DNA from: Bacillus amyloliquefaciens DSM 7 = ATCC 23350
GTDB lineage: Bacteria; Bacillota; Bacilli; Bacillales; Bacillaceae
Assembly: GCF_000196735.1 (NCBI RefSeq)
Contig: NC_014551.1
Span: 1,049,001-1,113,000 of the forward strand
Length of the DNA: 64,000 nt
Reading direction: 5' to 3'
A model generated the notes under the pieces. That model did no database searches. It was not told the DNA's origin and worked only from the letters and a program-made list of their open reading frames with translations. Below, piece by piece: positions 55,457 through 64,000 of this stretch. Position 1 is the first letter of the stretch. Every line of letters starts with the position of its first letter. The position numbers and the translations under genes were made by a program.

Positions 55457-55639
55457 TCTGTGAAATAAAATCAGCTTTCCGGCTTCATTCACCAAGCGAT
55501 GAGTATTGTTCTCAAGCTTTTTTTCTTTTAATAAAGCCTCTCCGGCGGCTTTCGCCTCCGCCTCATTTTCTGCTTCGATCCGTTCATTCAGCAGTGTTTC
55601 CCCCGATGCGTGGAATGCGGTCAATACAAATTGTCCCAT
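55454..55639 (-). CDS. Small conserved protein (61 residues)
   Basis: The protein begins MGQFVLTAFHASGETLLNER and is rich in Glu, Lys and Ala in its middle (EAENEAEAKAAGEALLKEKK), suggesting a strand-helix-strand domain. ATG 55639 follows AAGGAGG by 6-8 nt. It may be the small yhz-series gene of this region in B. subtilis (possibly yhzC), which I cannot confirm. Function unknown. It has its own terminator and is divergent from yhaQ. Confidence 0.75.
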   Translation of the reverse strand: MGQFVLTAFHASGETLLNERIEAENEAEAKAAGEALLKEKKLENNTHRLVNEAGKLILFHR

Positions 55640-55700
55640 AACGTCACCTCCTTTATAGAATGATATTCTGATAAAGAATTTAAAATCCTCCATTAATTTT

Positions 55701-55726
55701 TACCCATTATTAGTATATAATGGGTA
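55701..55726 (+). promoter_or_regulatory. Perfect palindrome over the yhaQP promoter
   Basis: TACCCATTAT and ATAATGGGTA are perfect 10-nt arms around TAGTAT. The downstream arm contains the -10 TATAAT (55716-55721). No T-run follows on either strand, so it is not a terminator. It should be an operator for a dimeric repressor not encoded next to it. Confidence 0.75.
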
Positions 55727-55744
55727 GCGGAAGGAGTTGGATTC

Positions 55745-56641
55745 GTGCTTACAATTGAACACGTGACGAAAACATTCGGCAGCTTTACCGCTGTTGATAA
55801 TTTGAACCTGCAAATACCTGAAAGGGAGATGTTCGGGCTGCTCGGCGCAAACGGCGCGGGAAAAACGACGACCTTTCGGATGATTTTGGGTCTTTTAAGC
55901 CTGACTGACGGAAATATCAGATGGAAAGGGCAGCCGGTCAATTATTCTATCAGCGAAAAAATCGGCTATCTCCCGGAAGAGCGGGGGCTGTACCCGAAAG
56001 TGAGAGTGAGTGACCAGCTTGTCTATCTTGCGAGATTAAAAGGAATGAGAAAAAAAGATGCGGAAAAAGAGCTCATCACATGGCTTGAGCGGTTCGGCAT
56101 TACAGATTACAAGAATAAGAAAGTCGAAGAGCTGTCAAAAGGAAACCAGCAGAAAATCCAGTTCATTTCCGCTGTCCTGCATAAGCCTGAGCTGCTGATT
56201 CTCGATGAACCTTTCAGCGGCCTTGATCCGGTGAATGTCGAGCTGCTGAAAGAAGCCGTTATTTCTTTAAAAAACAGCGGCGTTTCCATCGTTTTTTCTA
56301 GCCACCGAATGGAGCATGTGGAAGAGCTTTGCGAGAATCTATGCATTCTCCAAAAGGGAAAACCTGTCGTTCAAGGCAATCTGAAAGACATTAAGCGGTC
56401 TTTCGGCAAAAAAAATATCACCGTTCATTCAGATGACGATCTCAGCTTTTTAAAAACGCATGAAGGTGTCGTGAAATGGAAGGAAACAAATGACGGGATC
56501 AGGCTGCAGGTCGCGAATGAACCGGTGTCTCAGGATATTTTTCAGGCGCTGCAAGGGAAAGGTTTTATACGGAAGTTTGAATTGGAAGAGCCGTCACTGC
56601 ATGATATTTTTATAGAAAAGGTGGGGGCCGTTTATGAATAA
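55745..56641 (+). CDS. yhaQ: ABC transporter ATP-binding protein YhaQ (NatA-like)
   Basis: The 298-residue ATPase has Walker A GANGAGKTT near residue 36, signature LSKGNQQK, Walker B LLILDEPFSGLDP and a C-terminal extension. It is the NatA/EcsA-type subgroup, often for Na+ or drug export. GTG start after GGAAGGAG. It overlaps yhaP by 8 nt. Confidence 0.93.
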   Translation: MLTIEHVTKTFGSFTAVDNLNLQIPEREMFGLLGANGAGKTTTFRMILGLLSLTDGNIRWKGQPVNYSISEKIGYLPEERGLYPKVRVSDQLVYLARLKGMRKKDAEKELITWLERFGITDYKNKKVEELSKGNQQKIQFISAVLHKPELLILDEPFSGLDPVNVELLKEAVISLKNSGVSIVFSSHRMEHVEELCENLCILQKGKPVVQGNLKDIKRSFGKKNITVHSDDDLSFLKTHEGVVKWKETNDGIRLQVANEPVSQDIFQALQGKGFIRKFELEEPSLHDIFIEKVGAVYE

Positions 56642-57893
56642 ATTTTGGATTATGCTGTTTCATACATATAAAAACAAAATTACGACAAAGTCATTCATTA
56701 TTTCGACCGCCATTACCGTTTTATTAGTTTTAGCGGTGACCAACCTGCAATCGATCATTTCAGTGTTCCAATCGGATGACGGCAAGCAGCAAATCGCGGT
56801 GATTGATGAAACGGGCGGGCTGTACCCGGCATTTGCAAAACAGCTTAAAGCGGCGGATACAGACAATGATTTGCAGGCGATGCAGACGAAGGAGTCCGAA
56901 AAAGATGCCGTAAAGCGTGTCAAAGATGGTGAATGGGACGGGCTTTTTATCATCAGACAAGATCAAAAAGGAACGATAACAGGAGCCTACAAGGCGCTGA
57001 CCATTTCTGATGAATCAGCGTATAAACTTCTCAAGCAGGCTTTAACACAGACAAAGACCGCTGTTGAAACCGCCAAGCTCGGCATTTCGGCAGAAAAAGT
57101 CAGCAGCCTCTACACTCCGCCTGAAGTCAGCAAAGACGCGCTGGAAAAAGGGGCGAAATCTGAGGAAGAGCTCGGTCAGGTGATGGGGCTTGTATACATC
57201 ATGCTGTTTGTCATCTACTTTTCAGTCATCATGTACGCAAGCATGATTGCGATGGAAGTTGCGACGGAAAAATCGTCACGGGTCATGGAAATTTTAATTT
57301 CAAGCATGCCGCCGATTCAGCAGATGTTTGCCAAACTGTTCGGTATCGCGCTTGTCGGGATCACACAGTTTGCGGTGCTGCTTGCGGCGGGTTTTCTCTC
57401 ACTGAAGCTGAACCCTCAAAATGATGAGTCGTCGCCGATCAGTGCATTTCTCAATTTTACGGATGTTCCCGTCTCGACGATTGTCTATGCCGTCATTTTC
57501 TATCTGCTCGGCTATTTTCTTTACGCGACGCTTGCCGCGTTTCTCGGCAGTGTTGTCAGCCGGATAGAGGATGTGCAGCAGACGATTCAGCCAATGGTTT
57601 TTTTAATCGTGGCAGGTTTTATGATCGCCATGTTCGGCCTCGGCAATCCTGATGCGGGCTTTATTACCGTTACATCTTACATTCCGTTTTTCACGCCGAT
57701 GATTATGTTTTTACGCGTCGGGATGCTCGATATCCCGTTTTGGCAGGCGGCGGCCGGAATCGCCCTGACTCTGGTCACAATCGTGATCTTTGCAACGGTC
57801 GGCGCGAAAATTTACAAAGGCGGCGTTTTGATTTACGGAAACGCCGGCGGATTCAAAGCGATCAAACAAGCGCTGCGCATCTCCAAAAAATAA
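56634..57893 (+). CDS. yhaP: ABC transporter permease YhaP (NatB-like)
   Basis: The 419-residue ABC-2 type permease has one N-terminal membrane helix (about 19-40), an extracytoplasmic domain to about 175, and five or more C-terminal helices including VMEILISSMPPIQQMFAKL, the family coupling segment. With YhaQ it forms a probable sodium or compound exporter; the substrate is not known. Confidence 0.92.
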   Translation: MNKFWIMLFHTYKNKITTKSFIISTAITVLLVLAVTNLQSIISVFQSDDGKQQIAVIDETGGLYPAFAKQLKAADTDNDLQAMQTKESEKDAVKRVKDGEWDGLFIIRQDQKGTITGAYKALTISDESAYKLLKQALTQTKTAVETAKLGISAEKVSSLYTPPEVSKDALEKGAKSEEELGQVMGLVYIMLFVIYFSVIMYASMIAMEVATEKSSRVMEILISSMPPIQQMFAKLFGIALVGITQFAVLLAAGFLSLKLNPQNDESSPISAFLNFTDVPVSTIVYAVIFYLLGYFLYATLAAFLGSVVSRIEDVQQTIQPMVFLIVAGFMIAMFGLGNPDAGFITVTSYIPFFTPMIMFLRVGMLDIPFWQAAAGIALTLVTIVIFATVGAKIYKGGVLIYGNAGGFKAIKQALRISKK

Positions 57894-57899
57894 GTCCAA

Positions 57900-57927
57900 A
57901 CAGCCCGAGACAGCCGGGCTGTTTTTT
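57900..57927 (+). terminator. Terminator after yhaP
   Basis: ACAGCCCG and CGGGCTGT pair around AGACAGC, followed by T7. Confidence 0.9.
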
Positions 57928-58005
57928 TATGATCCAGAACGTGCATTCGCATGAAAACGATGCTAAAATAAAGGGTAATTCAATCTACAGAAAGGGGAGG
58001 GCGAG

Positions 58006-59229
58006 ATGGCTGATCTGACGTTTATTCATGCCGCTGACCTGCATCTGGACAGCCCGTTTTACGGCATTTCGCATCTGCCTGAACCGGTATATGCGCGTAT
58101 TAAAGAAAGCACATTTCACAGCGTCCGCCGTCTTACGGACGGGGCGCTCGGGGAGCGGGTCGATTTCGTGCTGCTTTCGGGGGATCTGTTTGACGAAGCC
58201 AACAGAAGTTTAAAAGCCCAGCTGTTTTTGAGAAAACAGTTTACCAGATTGCAGGAAGCGGATATCCAAGTGTTCGTCATATTCGGCAACCATGATCATT
58301 TGGGCGGTGAGTGGACACCGATTGAATGGCCTGAAAATGTACATATATTCACCTCGGATACACCGGAGGAAAAATCTTTCTTTAAAAACGGAGAGCTTGC
58401 GGCAAGCATATACGGATGCAGCTATCAGGAAAGAAGCGTAACGGCCAATCAGGCCGCCCGGTACCGGAAAATGACCGGCGCGCCTTATCATATCGGCATG
58501 CTCCACGGCACGTTATCAGGAGCGGAAGGACATGATCCGTACTGCCCGTTTACGAAAGAAGACCTTGAAAAGAGCGGCATGGATTACTGGGCGCTCGGAC
58601 ACATTCATAAACGGCAGGTTCTTTCCGCTCAGCATCCCGCCGCCATTTACCCCGGAAATATTCAAGCCCGCCATCTAAAAGAAACCGGCCCTAAGGGATA
58701 TTATCTCGTCCGGGCGGCAAACGGTGAGATGTCTTGGGAATTCAAAGAAGCGCACGATGTGTTATGGGAGGAAATTGACCTTGATATTTCCGGAGCTGAA
58801 CATATGACCTCACTTATGAAAGCCGCCACGGATTCGTTCTCAGGCTTGCGTGCGGCGGGCCGCCCGGCATGTATCAGGCTGGTGCTCCGCGGTGCGGCGC
58901 CCCGCTTTTGGACGGAGGCGCCCGCAGGGATCGCAGAGGAGCTCCTTTCCGCTTTACAGGAGGAAGAGGCCGAAGAGGAATGTTTCGTCTGGCCGCTTGC
59001 GATTGAGGATCGGACGGATGAAACAGACACCGTCCCGCCCGATCCGTTTTTTAAAGGGCTGCTTCAGGACATAGAACAATGCGCGGACATGAGTGGTGGG
59101 TTTGAAGCGCTCGAGCGTCATCCCGTATATCGGCGGCAGATGACTTCATTTACAGATGCAGAGGTGCTGGACATTAAGCGGCAGGCCCAAGCCGTTTTAA
59201 AGCGACAGCTGAAGGAGCTTCAGCGATGA
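58006..59229 (+). CDS. yhaO: SbcD-like DNA exonuclease/metallophosphoesterase YhaO
   Basis: The 407-residue protein has the calcineurin-type metal site: AADLHLDSPF, SGDLFDEAN, FGNHDH, LHGTLSG and LGHIHKRQ. This matches Mre11/SbcD nucleases. It should process DNA ends together with the SMC-like YhaN encoded next. The stop overlaps yhaN (ATGA), the coupling also seen between sbcD and sbcC. Confidence 0.92.
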   Translation: MADLTFIHAADLHLDSPFYGISHLPEPVYARIKESTFHSVRRLTDGALGERVDFVLLSGDLFDEANRSLKAQLFLRKQFTRLQEADIQVFVIFGNHDHLGGEWTPIEWPENVHIFTSDTPEEKSFFKNGELAASIYGCSYQERSVTANQAARYRKMTGAPYHIGMLHGTLSGAEGHDPYCPFTKEDLEKSGMDYWALGHIHKRQVLSAQHPAAIYPGNIQARHLKETGPKGYYLVRAANGEMSWEFKEAHDVLWEEIDLDISGAEHMTSLMKAATDSFSGLRAAGRPACIRLVLRGAAPRFWTEAPAGIAEELLSALQEEEAEEECFVWPLAIEDRTDETDTVPPDPFFKGLLQDIEQCADMSGGFEALERHPVYRRQMTSFTDAEVLDIKRQAQAVLKRQLKELQR

Positions 59230-62108
59230 AAATAACGGCGCTCTATATTTACCAGTATGGAAAATTTTCCAATCGAAGCTTTCAGCTGTCGGATTCCCCC
59301 GTACAAGTCATCTACGGATTAAATGAAGCGGGCAAAACGACATTGATGTCCTTTATCAAAAGCGTCCTGTTCGGTTTTCCGAAATCAAAAAAATACGAAC
59401 CGAAAACCGGCGGGGTTTACGGCGGCGTTGTGGAACTGAATCATGACGATTACGGTGCTGTCAAAATCGAACGGACAAAAGGGGCTGCCGAAAAAGTCAG
59501 AGTGTACACGGCTTCAGGCGAAATTAAGGACGGAAAATGGCTCAAACAGCTGCTTTCCGATACAGATCGTGCGCTGTACGAAGCGATCTATTCGTTTGAT
59601 GTATTCGGACTGCAGGAGATTCAAGCCTTTAACCGAGACAAAATCGGGGAGTTTCTCCTGTTTTCCAGCTTATTCGGGTCTGAAGCGGCGGCGAAGCTTG
59701 ACGGCAGACTGGCGAAAGAACTTGAAAGAATGTATAAGCCGAACGGGCGGAACCCCCGCTTAAATCAGGAATTGGATACATTAAAGCGGCTCAGCGCCAA
59801 GCTCAAACAGGCGGAAACTGCGGAAGCGGGCTATCACAGCCTCCTGGAAGAGAAAAAAAGCGCCGGCGGCCGTTTGCAGGATGCCAAAGCGCAATTGAAA
59901 GATATAACTGAAGAAATCAAAACAGTAAAAGCGGCGATAGAAGCAAAGCCGCTTGCGGACAAAAAAACAGCGCTGGAAAGCGAACTTTCTTCTTACCCGG
60001 AAGCAGCGGAGCAATTCCCGAAGGACGGAATGCATCAGCTGGAAAAATACGAATCGCATCTCCATCCGAAAGCGGCCCGGCTTGAGGGGCTTCGGGCAAA
60101 AGCGGCTGAAATCAAACGGCAGGCTGATCTGCTCTCTCCAAATGAGGACATGTTACAAAAAGAGCGGCAGCTGCAGGAGCTTTCCGGCGAGCAGCATATG
60201 TACGAATCACGCGGCGAACAGCTTGCCGCCATCCAATCACAGATCCGGCAGACATCAGCCCGTGTTTCTTCAGGATTACAGCAGCTCGGCAGACATGAGG
60301 AAGACGACATTCTTTCGCTGAACACCGATTATGAATATGAATGGCAGCTGCAAGAAGCCGTTCAGAGCGCCGGACAGGCCAGAGAAAGAAAAACACAGCT
60401 CGACTCTCTATTTGAACAAGCGCGGCTGGAGCTGGAAGACGCTGAACGAAAACATGCCGTGACGGCAGAAAACGTCTTGGAACCCGCTGTCAGAAAAGAA
60501 AAAGAAGCCGCCTTACAAGCATATAAACAAACGGCTGATACTGAAGGAAACGAATGGCAGGCTCATCTCCGGCAGCTGGAAAAACAGCGCGCCAAACAAA
60601 AAAAGCTCTTTCTCGGTACGGGCATTCTGTTCATTGCGATTTTCGTTATGTTAAAGGAATGGCTGCCCGCCGCCCTTTTTACCGGCGCTCTGATGCTGTA
60701 CGTGCTGACTGGCATGCAAAAGGCGCTGCCGTCTGAAAGAAGCCGGCCCGGTCACAAAAAGCAGAAGCCCCTGATCTCAAAAGAAGAGGCTGATCTTCTG
60801 CAGGAAGAGCTATGGCGTGACGGCCAGCATCGGCAGCAGCTGATTGCGGATCAAGCGGTGCTTGAACAGAAAGAAGCGGCATATGAAAGAGTCATCCGCC
60901 AATATGAAGAATGGGAGGCCGAAATGGCGCCCTCTGAAAAAAAGACGGAACATTTTATGAAGGAACTGGGGTTTTCGGGCAGCCCGTCCCATCTCCTCGA
61001 CGCATATCATGTGATGAAAGATGTCAAAAAAGAAATCCTTACCAAGCATGAGCTGACCATTGAAGCGGGGCGGCTGCAAAAACTGCAACGAGCATTTGAG
61101 GAACGGGTCAAAAAGCTGAGTCCTTCAGACGGCCGGGAGCTGTCCGTAAAAGAAAGGCTGCACTTTTTGCTGCAGCAGGCAGAACGGGCCCGTGAAGATG
61201 CAAAACGAAAACAGGCGCTCGAAACAGACCTGCTGCATACCCAAGAGCAAATCCGTGAATTAAACGAAGAAGTTCATTACTACGAACAGCAGGTCAAACA
61301 GCTTTTTACAGAGGCAGGGGCAAAAAACCGTGAACACTTTTGTGAACTTGGCAGGCTGAATGAAAGCCGCCGGGAAACAGAGAGGAAGCTGTGCGAAATC
61401 AAAACGCACTTATCCGGCAAGGGCGGCAAACAGCTGGAGCCGTACATGAGCCGCACAGTGCCCGAACTTGAACATACAGCCGTTCAGAAAGAACAAGAGA
61501 AAGAAACACTTGAGGAAAAAATCGCCCATCTCCGTGAGCAGATCGCTTTATTAACGGTGAAACAAGAACAGCTGGAGTCCTCGGGGCTGGTATCCGATTT
61601 AAAACAGCAGACAGAAATGCAGAAAGAACGCGTTAAAAAAACAGCTAAAGAGTGGGCCGCATTGCAGACGGTCAGACACATCATCAGAGAAAAAATGGAG
61701 CGGCATAAAAAAGTCACGCTTCCCCGTCTGTTGGAAACCGCAGGTGCATTGTACGGACCGCTTACGGACGGACGCTATCAGAAATTGTATTTCTCTGAAG
61801 CTGATGACTCCATTATGGTCATGCAGAAAGACGGCACGGTTTTTTCTGCAAGCGAGCTGTCACAGGCGGCATGCGAGCAGCTTTATGCGGCGATCCGTTT
61901 TGCCCTTGCATCAGAACGGGAATCTGCGGTATCACTTCCGTTTTTACTTGATGACAGTTTTGTTCATTTTGACAGGGAGCGGCTGCAGCGGCTGTTTGAT
62001 GTGCTGAATCAGCTTTCAGAAGGCGGCCGTCAGATTCTTTATTTCACCTGCCATGAGCATGTCAGCCGGTCATTTCACAGCGGGCAAGTCATGCGGCTCC
62101 TGTCATAA
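59226..62108 (+). CDS. yhaN: SbcC/RecF-like ATPase with long coiled coil and central membrane segments
   Basis: The 960-residue protein has Walker A YGLNEAGKTTLMSF at about 30-43 and a C-terminal half-ATPase with FLLDDSFVHFD (Walker B, near 917). Between them lie two long coiled-coil arms. The middle holds two hydrophobic helices (LFLGTGILFIAIFVMLKEWL and PAALFTGALMLYVLTG, near 460-497) in place of the zinc hook, which suggests membrane attachment at the arm tip. It is the partner of YhaO. Confidence 0.9.
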   Translation: MKITALYIYQYGKFSNRSFQLSDSPVQVIYGLNEAGKTTLMSFIKSVLFGFPKSKKYEPKTGGVYGGVVELNHDDYGAVKIERTKGAAEKVRVYTASGEIKDGKWLKQLLSDTDRALYEAIYSFDVFGLQEIQAFNRDKIGEFLLFSSLFGSEAAAKLDGRLAKELERMYKPNGRNPRLNQELDTLKRLSAKLKQAETAEAGYHSLLEEKKSAGGRLQDAKAQLKDITEEIKTVKAAIEAKPLADKKTALESELSSYPEAAEQFPKDGMHQLEKYESHLHPKAARLEGLRAKAAEIKRQADLLSPNEDMLQKERQLQELSGEQHMYESRGEQLAAIQSQIRQTSARVSSGLQQLGRHEEDDILSLNTDYEYEWQLQEAVQSAGQARERKTQLDSLFEQARLELEDAERKHAVTAENVLEPAVRKEKEAALQAYKQTADTEGNEWQAHLRQLEKQRAKQKKLFLGTGILFIAIFVMLKEWLPAALFTGALMLYVLTGMQKALPSERSRPGHKKQKPLISKEEADLLQEELWRDGQHRQQLIADQAVLEQKEAAYERVIRQYEEWEAEMAPSEKKTEHFMKELGFSGSPSHLLDAYHVMKDVKKEILTKHELTIEAGRLQKLQRAFEERVKKLSPSDGRELSVKERLHFLLQQAERAREDAKRKQALETDLLHTQEQIRELNEEVHYYEQQVKQLFTEAGAKNREHFCELGRLNESRRETERKLCEIKTHLSGKGGKQLEPYMSRTVPELEHTAVQKEQEKETLEEKIAHLREQIALLTVKQEQLESSGLVSDLKQQTEMQKERVKKTAKEWAALQTVRHIIREKMERHKKVTLPRLLETAGALYGPLTDGRYQKLYFSEADDSIMVMQKDGTVFSASELSQAACEQLYAAIRFALASERESAVSLPFLLDDSFVHFDRERLQRLFDVLNQLSEGGRQILYFTCHEHVSRSFHSGQVMRLLS

Positions 62109-62181
62109 AAGAGTTTATTTTCAAAAAAGAGGTATGTGCTATACTGGTATTATGTAAGATATGGAGGGAGCTTTTAATAGA

Positions 62182-63126
62182 ATGGCAAAAGGTATTATGC
62201 TGCACGAGGTCGGCGAGCAGGTCGATCAATACTTTCTGATTAAATCTTCGACTAAAGGAATCGCTAGCAACGGAAAACCGTTTCTGACATTAATGCTGCA
62301 GGACCAATCCGGGGATATCGAAGCGAAGCTGTGGGATGCCAAGCCGACTGATGAAGTCACGTACGCGGCGCAGACGATCGTGAAGGTAATCGGAGATGTC
62401 CATCATTATCGCGGTCGAAACCAGCTTAAACTGAGAAATATCCGGCCGGCCGCCGAGAATGAAAATGTCAGCATTGATGATTTTCTGGAAACGGCGCCGA
62501 TTCCAAAAGATGAAATGATGGAGACCGTCACGCAATATATTTTTGAAATGAAAAATCCAAACATCCAGCGGATCACAAGACATTTGATCAAAAAATATGC
62601 CGCTGATTTTATGGATTACCCGGCGGCGGCTAAAAACCACCATGAGTTCGTCTCAGGGCTCGCGTATCACGTCGTGTCCATGCTGAACTTGGCAAAAGCG
62701 ATTGCCGATCTGTATCCGTCACTTGACCGGGATTTGCTGTATGCGGGAGTCATTTTGCATGATCTCGGCAAAGTAAAAGAGCTTTCAGGCCCTGTCTCCA
62801 CGACGTACACCGTGGAAGGGAATCTGCTCGGACACATTTCAATCATGGTGACAGAGCTTTCAAAAGCAGCCGAAGAGCTTCAGATTGATGCTGAAGAAGT
62901 GCTGATTCTGAAGCATTTGATTTTAAGCCATCACGGAAAAGCGGAGTGGGGAAGCCCGAAACCGCCGATGGTGAAAGAAGCGGAAATTCTGCACTACATT
63001 GACAATCTGGATGCAAAAATGATCATGATGGACAGAGCACTGGAACGGGTGAAACCGGGCGAGTACACAGAGCGTGTATTTGCGCTTGAAAACCGCTCTT
63101 TCTACAAACCGACTTTCCATCAATAA
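62182..63126 (+). CDS. yhaM: 3'-5' exoribonuclease YhaM
   Basis: The 314-residue enzyme has an N-terminal OB-fold ([23 protein letters not shown], with IVKVIGDV) and an HD domain ([19 protein letters not shown], then [10 protein letters not shown] and HHGK). It degrades RNA and single-stranded DNA with Mn2+. ATG 62182 ([13 protein letters not shown]) matches B. subtilis YhaM; GGAGGGAG lies unusually far upstream (about 14 nt). It follows yhaN by 73 bp. Confidence 0.95.
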   Translation: MAKGIMLHEVGEQVDQYFLIKSSTKGIASNGKPFLTLMLQDQSGDIEAKLWDAKPTDEVTYAAQTIVKVIGDVHHYRGRNQLKLRNIRPAAENENVSIDDFLETAPIPKDEMMETVTQYIFEMKNPNIQRITRHLIKKYAADFMDYPAAAKNHHEFVSGLAYHVVSMLNLAKAIADLYPSLDRDLLYAGVILHDLGKVKELSGPVSTTYTVEGNLLGHISIMVTELSKAAEELQIDAEEVLILKHLILSHHGKAEWGSPKPPMVKEAEILHYIDNLDAKMIMMDRALERVKPGEYTERVFALENRSFYKPTFHQ

Positions 63127-63130
63127 GATA

Positions 63131-63164
63131 AAAAAGGCCGATCCTCTGCGATCGGTCTTTTTTA
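63131..63164 (+). terminator. Terminator after yhaM
   Basis: AGGCCGATC and GATCGGTCT (one G-U) pair around CTCTGC, followed by T-run. Confidence 0.88.
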
Positions 63165-63241
63165 CGTTCAGCTCTCATAACTTGTCTTTATCAAGCATAG
63201 CTTAGAATAAAGACTCTGGGTGAAAAAGGGAGGAAAACAAC

Positions 63242-63469
63242 GTGCTATTTTTTCCTTGGTGGGTATACCTCTGCATTATCGGGATTATTTTCAGCGCTTA
63301 TAAGCTTTTCACGACAGCTAAAGAAGAGGAAAAGCTTGACCAGTCGTTTATTGAAAAAGAAGGAAGAGTGTATATTGAACGGATGGAGCAGGAACGCGAG
63401 CGCCGTATGGCGGCGCCCGAAAATGAAAACGGGGATGCAGAAGAGAACTCCAATCATTCCATCGCATAA
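63242..63469 (+). CDS. yhaL: Sporulation-associated small membrane protein YhaL
   Basis: The 75-residue protein has an N-terminal membrane helix (MLFFPWWVYLCIIGIIFSAY) and a highly charged tail (RMEQERERRMAAPENENG). It matches B. subtilis YhaL, listed as sporulation protein. Start GTG behind GGGAGG. Function not known in detail. Confidence 0.85.
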   Translation: MLFFPWWVYLCIIGIIFSAYKLFTTAKEEEKLDQSFIEKEGRVYIERMEQERERRMAAPENENGDAEENSNHSIA

Positions 63470-63470
63470 A

Positions 63471-63510
63471 AAAACTGTGCGGCTCGCCGAGAGCCCGCAC
63501 AGTTTTTTTA
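63471..63510. terminator. Bidirectional terminator between yhaL and prsA
   Basis: AACTGTGCGG and CCGCACAGTT, perfect 10-bp stem with A7 before and T7 after. Confidence 0.92.
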
Positions 63511-64000
63511 TTTAGATTCAGAAGATGTTGAAGCTGAAGTGTTAAACGTGTCTTTTAAGTCTTTGTCTTCAACTTTTACGTCAGCTTTCTTCATGACTTT
63601 TTGAATCGCTGCCTGTACAGCTGAGTTGTCGTTTAGCTTCTGTTTAAGAACTTCTTCTTTCAGTTCTTTTTTCATGTCATCATATTTGCCGCGTTCTTCC
63701 GTCTTTTTGATGATATGATAACCGAATTTTGTTTTGACCGGATCGCTGACTTGTCCGACTTTCAAGCCGAATGCAGCTTTGCTGAATGTCTCATCCATTG
63801 ATTTTTTATCGAACCAGCCAAGGTCGCCGCCGTTGTCTTTTGAGCTGTCAGTTGAGTATTCTTTCGCAAGCGTTTCAAACTTCTCGCCTTTTTTCAGCTT
63901 TTTCTCCACTTCGTCAGCTGTCTTTTTATCAGCGACAAGGATGTGGCTCGCACGGATTTTACCTTTTAAGCCGTCGTAATATTCTTTCGTGTCGGAGTCA
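63508..64000 (-). CDS. prsA: Extracellular foldase PrsA, C-terminal part (partial)
   Basis: The frame runs from the window edge (DSDTKEYYDG...) to TAA at 63508-63510, so the N-terminal lipoprotein signal is missing. Visible is the parvulin prolyl-isomerase domain: IRASHILVADKKTADEV, then EKFETLAKEYSTDSS, NGGDLGWF and KTKFGYHIIKKTEER, followed by a charged helical tail and a Ser/Thr-rich end. PrsA folds secreted proteins at the membrane-wall interface. Confidence 0.93.
   Translation of the reverse strand, partial: DSDTKEYYDGLKGKIRASHILVADKKTADEVEKKLKKGEKFETLAKEYSTDSSKDNGGDLGWFDKKSMDETFSKAAFGLKVGQVSDPVKTKFGYHIIKKTEERGKYDDMKKELKEEVLKQKLNDNSAVQAAIQKVMKKADVKVEDKDLKDTFNTSASTSSESK

Overview
The window reads as one contiguous piece of chromosomal backbone from a Bacillus of the B. 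subtilis group. Gene order closely follows the B. subtilis glpK-glpD to prsA region, and many proteins match B. subtilis proteins in length and sequence as I remember them. The mid-40s GC content and several gene gains and losses relative to strain 168 suggest the B. amyloliquefaciens/velezensis side of the group; this species call is inference. I see no rRNA, tRNA, insertion sequence, prophage or CRISPR array.

Layout. 1-6.2 kb: end of glpK, glpD behind a GlpP-type antitermination leader, pgcA (alpha-phosphoglucomutase), the yhcY-yhcZ two-component system with yhdA. 6.2-15 kb: yhdB, yhdC, the LysM/NlpC-P60 autolysins lytF (SigD promoter) and lytE (SigI-like promoter), nsrR, ygxB, spoVR, phoA. 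15-21.4 kb: citR/citA, yhdF, and the transporters bcaP and yhdH. 21.4-24.1 kb: sigM with its membrane anti-sigma factors yhdL-yhdK, and plsC behind a FapR-like operator. 24.1-34 kb: paralogous CNNM/CorC proteins yhdP and yhdT, a cueR-like regulator, yhdR, an orphan ketosynthase-like gene, a fluoride-channel pair with yhdW, yhdX, yhdY, srtN. 34-42.1 kb: yheN, dat, a TetR/membrane-protein pair, nhaX, and the bmrCD multidrug ABC transporter behind an attenuator leader. 42.1-48 kb: sporulation-associated yheF-yheG, sspB, yheE, yheD-yheC, then yheB and yheA. 48-64 kb: a structured leader RNA before yhaX, hemZ, an orphan lysine/ornithine-monooxygenase-like gene, khtSTU, yhaR, yhaQP, yhaONM, yhaL and the 3' part of prsA.

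The regulatory DNA is unusually readable. Recognisable sites include SigD, SigB, SigI, SigM and SigG promoters, Pho-box-like repeats, CodY-like and FapR-like boxes, a GlpP-type leader, a ribosome-mediated attenuator before bmrCD, and a perfect palindrome over the yhaQP promoter. The most unusual items are five. (1) The paralogues yhdP and yhdT both place a hairpin between a strong Shine-Dalgarno sequence and the start codon. (2) A structured, terminator-ended RNA precedes yhaX. (3) An orphan ketosynthase-like protein carries Ser at the catalytic Cys position. (4) An orphan IucD/SidA-type monooxygenase has no siderophore genes nearby. (5) A TetR/membrane pair sits where strain 168 has nhaC.
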